The translations under genes were made by a program, and so were the position numbers. Of a DNA stretch of 64,000 bases, positions 62,336 to 64,000 are shown one piece after another. Source of the stretch: CAWCDJ01 sp963778675. Lineage in GTDB: Bacteria; Acidobacteriota; Terriglobia; Bryobacterales; Bryobacteraceae. The stretch spans positions 124,001-188,000 of the forward strand of contig CAVZVI010000011.1 in the NCBI GenBank assembly GCA_963778675.1. Direction: 5' to 3'. The notes beneath the pieces are model-generated. The model was not told the origin of the DNA, searched no databases, and saw nothing but the letters and a program-made list of their open reading frames with translations. The stretch's first letter is position 1, and each line of letters opens with the position of its first letter.

Positions 62336-64000
62336 ATGGAAACCCAGCGCGGCCTCGGCTGGCTCGACGGCGTAGCGGTCGATCTGCGCCAGGCATGGGC
62401 CGCCCTCCGCCGGCGCCCGGGCTTTCTCGTGACCGCGGGCGGCGCACTGGCCTCCGCGGTGGCCGTCACGACGCTCGTCTTCACCATGGTTTACGGCGTC
62501 CTGTTGCGGCCTCTTCCGTACCGCGACCCGGACCGCCTGGTGCGGATCTTCGAACAGAGCGCTTCGCGGCCCAAATTCCCAGTGTCGATCTACAACTATC
62601 AGGAGGACGTGCGATCGAGCCACACGCTCTCCGCCATCGCCCTCTATACGCGCCAGGACATGCAACTCATGCACGACGAACGAGCCGAGCGCGTGACCGC
62701 GGTCGCGATCACCGACAGCTTCTTTCCGGCGCTCGGCGTCTCGCCCGTCATCGGGCGCAACTTCCTCCCCAACGAGATGGTTGGGGCCGCCCGCGTCGTC
62801 ATCCTGAGTTATTCCTTCTGGGCCAACCGCCTGCAAGCCGATCCTTCGATCGCCGGCAAGACGCTGCGGCTGGACCGCGAAAACTGGACCGTCATCGGCG
62901 TTGCGCCGAAGGGCTTCGAACACGTCGGCGGCGACTACCGCTCGCCGTTGCAGGGCGACACGGTGGCTGTGTGGCGCCCGCTGCCGCTGGACGGAGTCAG
63001 TCCGGGCTGCATGAAGGGCTGCCACTATACCAACGCAATTGCGCGCCTGGCGCCCGGCGTCTCTTTGGCCGCCGCGCGCGAAGATCTCAACCGGATCCTG
63101 GAGGATTTGGGGCGCCAGTTTCCCGATTATTACGGCGGCAAGCGCGCCCGTCTGGAGTCTCTGGCCGAGGAAGTGGTCGGGAAGTCGCGCAGCTCGGTCC
63201 TCATCATCATGGCCGCGGGAGCGCTGGTGCTGCTTCTGGCTTCGGTGAATGTCGCCGGCTTGTCGGTCGCCCGCGTCCTGACCCGCCGGCGCGAGCTGGC
63301 CATACGGCGGGCGCTGGGAGGCGGAGCCTGGAGAATCACACGCGCCGTCCTTGCCGAGAGTCTGGTATTGGGCGCGCTGGCGGGGGCCTTGGGGTTGGCC
63401 GCTGCCGCCGCCCTGCTCCCCGTCCTCCGCATCATGCTTCCGGCCGACTTCCCGCGCGTGCAGGAGATCGTCTTCCGCTGGCAGGACGCGGCATTTGCGC
63501 TCGCCGCCGGGGTGGCGACCAGCGCCCTGGCCGGTCTGGTCGCGGTGGTTCGGGAAATGCGCGCGGACCCCGGTGAAGGGCTCACCGAAGACGCCCGAAC
63601 CGCCACGGCCTCGCGCCATGCCGGGCGCCTCCGCGGCGGCATGGTGGCGGCCGAAATGGCGTTGGCCTGCCTGCTCTGCTTCGCTGCCGGCCTGTTGCTC
63701 CGCAGTTCTCTCGCCCTGAGCGAGCGCCCTAATGGCTTTCATCCGGAGGGAGTGCTCACCTTCGAGCTCGCCTTCCCTTCCAGTCCGTACCCCGGCAACC
63801 GCCTGCCCGCGTTCTACGCCGAAGCGGCCCGGCGTTTGCGCGAGATTCCCGGTGTTCGCACCGCCGGTTTTTCCACCAGCCTTCCCTGGACGGGCTATGA
63901 CGAGAACAGCAGCTTCGGCATCGAAGGATATATCCCCCGGCCGGGGGAGAGTCTCTCCGCGCGCTACCAGGCCGCCGACCCCGGCTTTTTCGATGCCCTG
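62336..64000 (+). CDS. ABC transporter permease of the ADOP type, N-terminal part
   Basis: The open frame runs off the right edge; 555 codons are visible from the ATG at 62336. The family start is present: VDLRQAWAALRRRPGFLV then VTTLVFTMVYGVLLRPLPYRDPDRLVRI. A MacB-like periplasmic domain, a membrane segment (SVLIIMAAGALVLLLASVNVAGLSVARVL) and the beginning of the second repeat (GGMVAAEMALACLLCFAAGLLLRSS) follow. It is divergent from the arginine operon and shares the ARG-box region, probably by chance. A weak GGAAACAG precedes the start. Confidence 0.86.
   Translation, partial: METQRGLGWLDGVAVDLRQAWAALRRRPGFLVTAGGALASAVAVTTLVFTMVYGVLLRPLPYRDPDRLVRIFEQSASRPKFPVSIYNYQEDVRSSHTLSAIALYTRQDMQLMHDERAERVTAVAITDSFFPALGVSPVIGRNFLPNEMVGAARVVILSYSFWANRLQADPSIAGKTLRLDRENWTVIGVAPKGFEHVGGDYRSPLQGDTVAVWRPLPLDGVSPGCMKGCHYTNAIARLAPGVSLAAAREDLNRILEDLGRQFPDYYGGKRARLESLAEEVVGKSRSSVLIIMAAGALVLLLASVNVAGLSVARVLTRRRELAIRRALGGGAWRITRAVLAESLVLGALAGALGLAAAAALLPVLRIMLPADFPRVQEIVFRWQDAAFALAAGVATSALAGLVAVVREMRADPGEGLTEDARTATASRHAGRLRGGMVAAEMALACLLCFAAGLLLRSSLALSERPNGFHPEGVLTFELAFPSSPYPGNRLPAFYAEAARRLREIPGVRTAGFSTSLPWTGYDENSSFGIEGYIPRPGESLSARYQAADPGFFDAL

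Overview
This 64 kb, high-GC, gene-dense window most likely comes from an Acidobacteriota genome of the Solibacter/Bryobacter type. The evidence is a combination of families typical of that group: an acidobacterial VWFA-related secreted protein, two long FtsX/MacB-type 'orphan' permeases (the second cut by the right edge), a 1,122-residue Oar-like TonB receptor with a carboxypeptidase-regulatory-like N-terminus, HTH-TolB-TPR and membrane-anchored winged-helix proteins, and many small secreted proteins. No tRNA, rRNA, CRISPR array or insertion sequence was seen, and no stretch over 300 bases lacks a gene.

Layout. 1-6 kb: the 3' end of an alpha-glucan phosphorylase, then a leftward operon for a group 3b-type cytoplasmic [NiFe] hydrogenase (hydB - CRP-like cNMP-domain protein - hydG - hydD - hydA - maturation protease). 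A palindrome-rich divergent promoter separates it from a baeRF (release-factor-like) gene. 7-12 kb: tadA, an HTH-TolB-TPR regulator, a small secreted protein and a Tat-exported GH31 glycosidase. 12-17 kb: the TonB receptor and a winged-helix membrane regulator. 17-25 kb: a secreted FAD oxidoreductase, then a leftward pentose-catabolic operon (lacI, sodium:solute symporter, small membrane protein, FucI/AraA-type isomerase, araB, araD). It has a clear sigma70-like promoter and two LacI-type operators. 25-37 kb: a YbaK deacylase, an mdtABC-type RND pump without an outer-membrane channel, and an exported GH2 beta-galactosidase. 37-47 kb: DinB, guanine deaminase, PAS-LuxR regulator, an ECF sigma/anti-sigma/secreted-protein operon, redoxin, an ornithine-cyclodeaminase-like gene with a small partner, a divergent pair of secreted proteins (one DUF1080), and a YCII/ECF42 sigma pair. 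47-57 kb: PQQ dehydrogenase, B12-binding radical SAM protein, Tat sulfatase, ADOP permease, VWFA protein, Rrf2 regulator. 57-64 kb: a DUF1624-like acyltransferase, the arginine operon argF-argG-argH-argR with tandem ARG boxes, and the start of a second ADOP permease.

The genes suggest a heterotrophic soil or sediment bacterium that breaks down polysaccharides (GH31, GH2, sulfatase, DUF1080, TonB receptor), uses a pentose such as L-arabinose, and can exchange electrons between NAD(P)H and H2.

The most unusual property is a pair of frameshift clusters. The symporter gene needs seven single-base deletions, and argF/argG/argH need six, to restore full-length proteins. Every one is a +1 insertion on the coding strand, while the long genes elsewhere read through cleanly. 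I read these as probable local consensus errors rather than true pseudogenes, but the clustering deserves a check.
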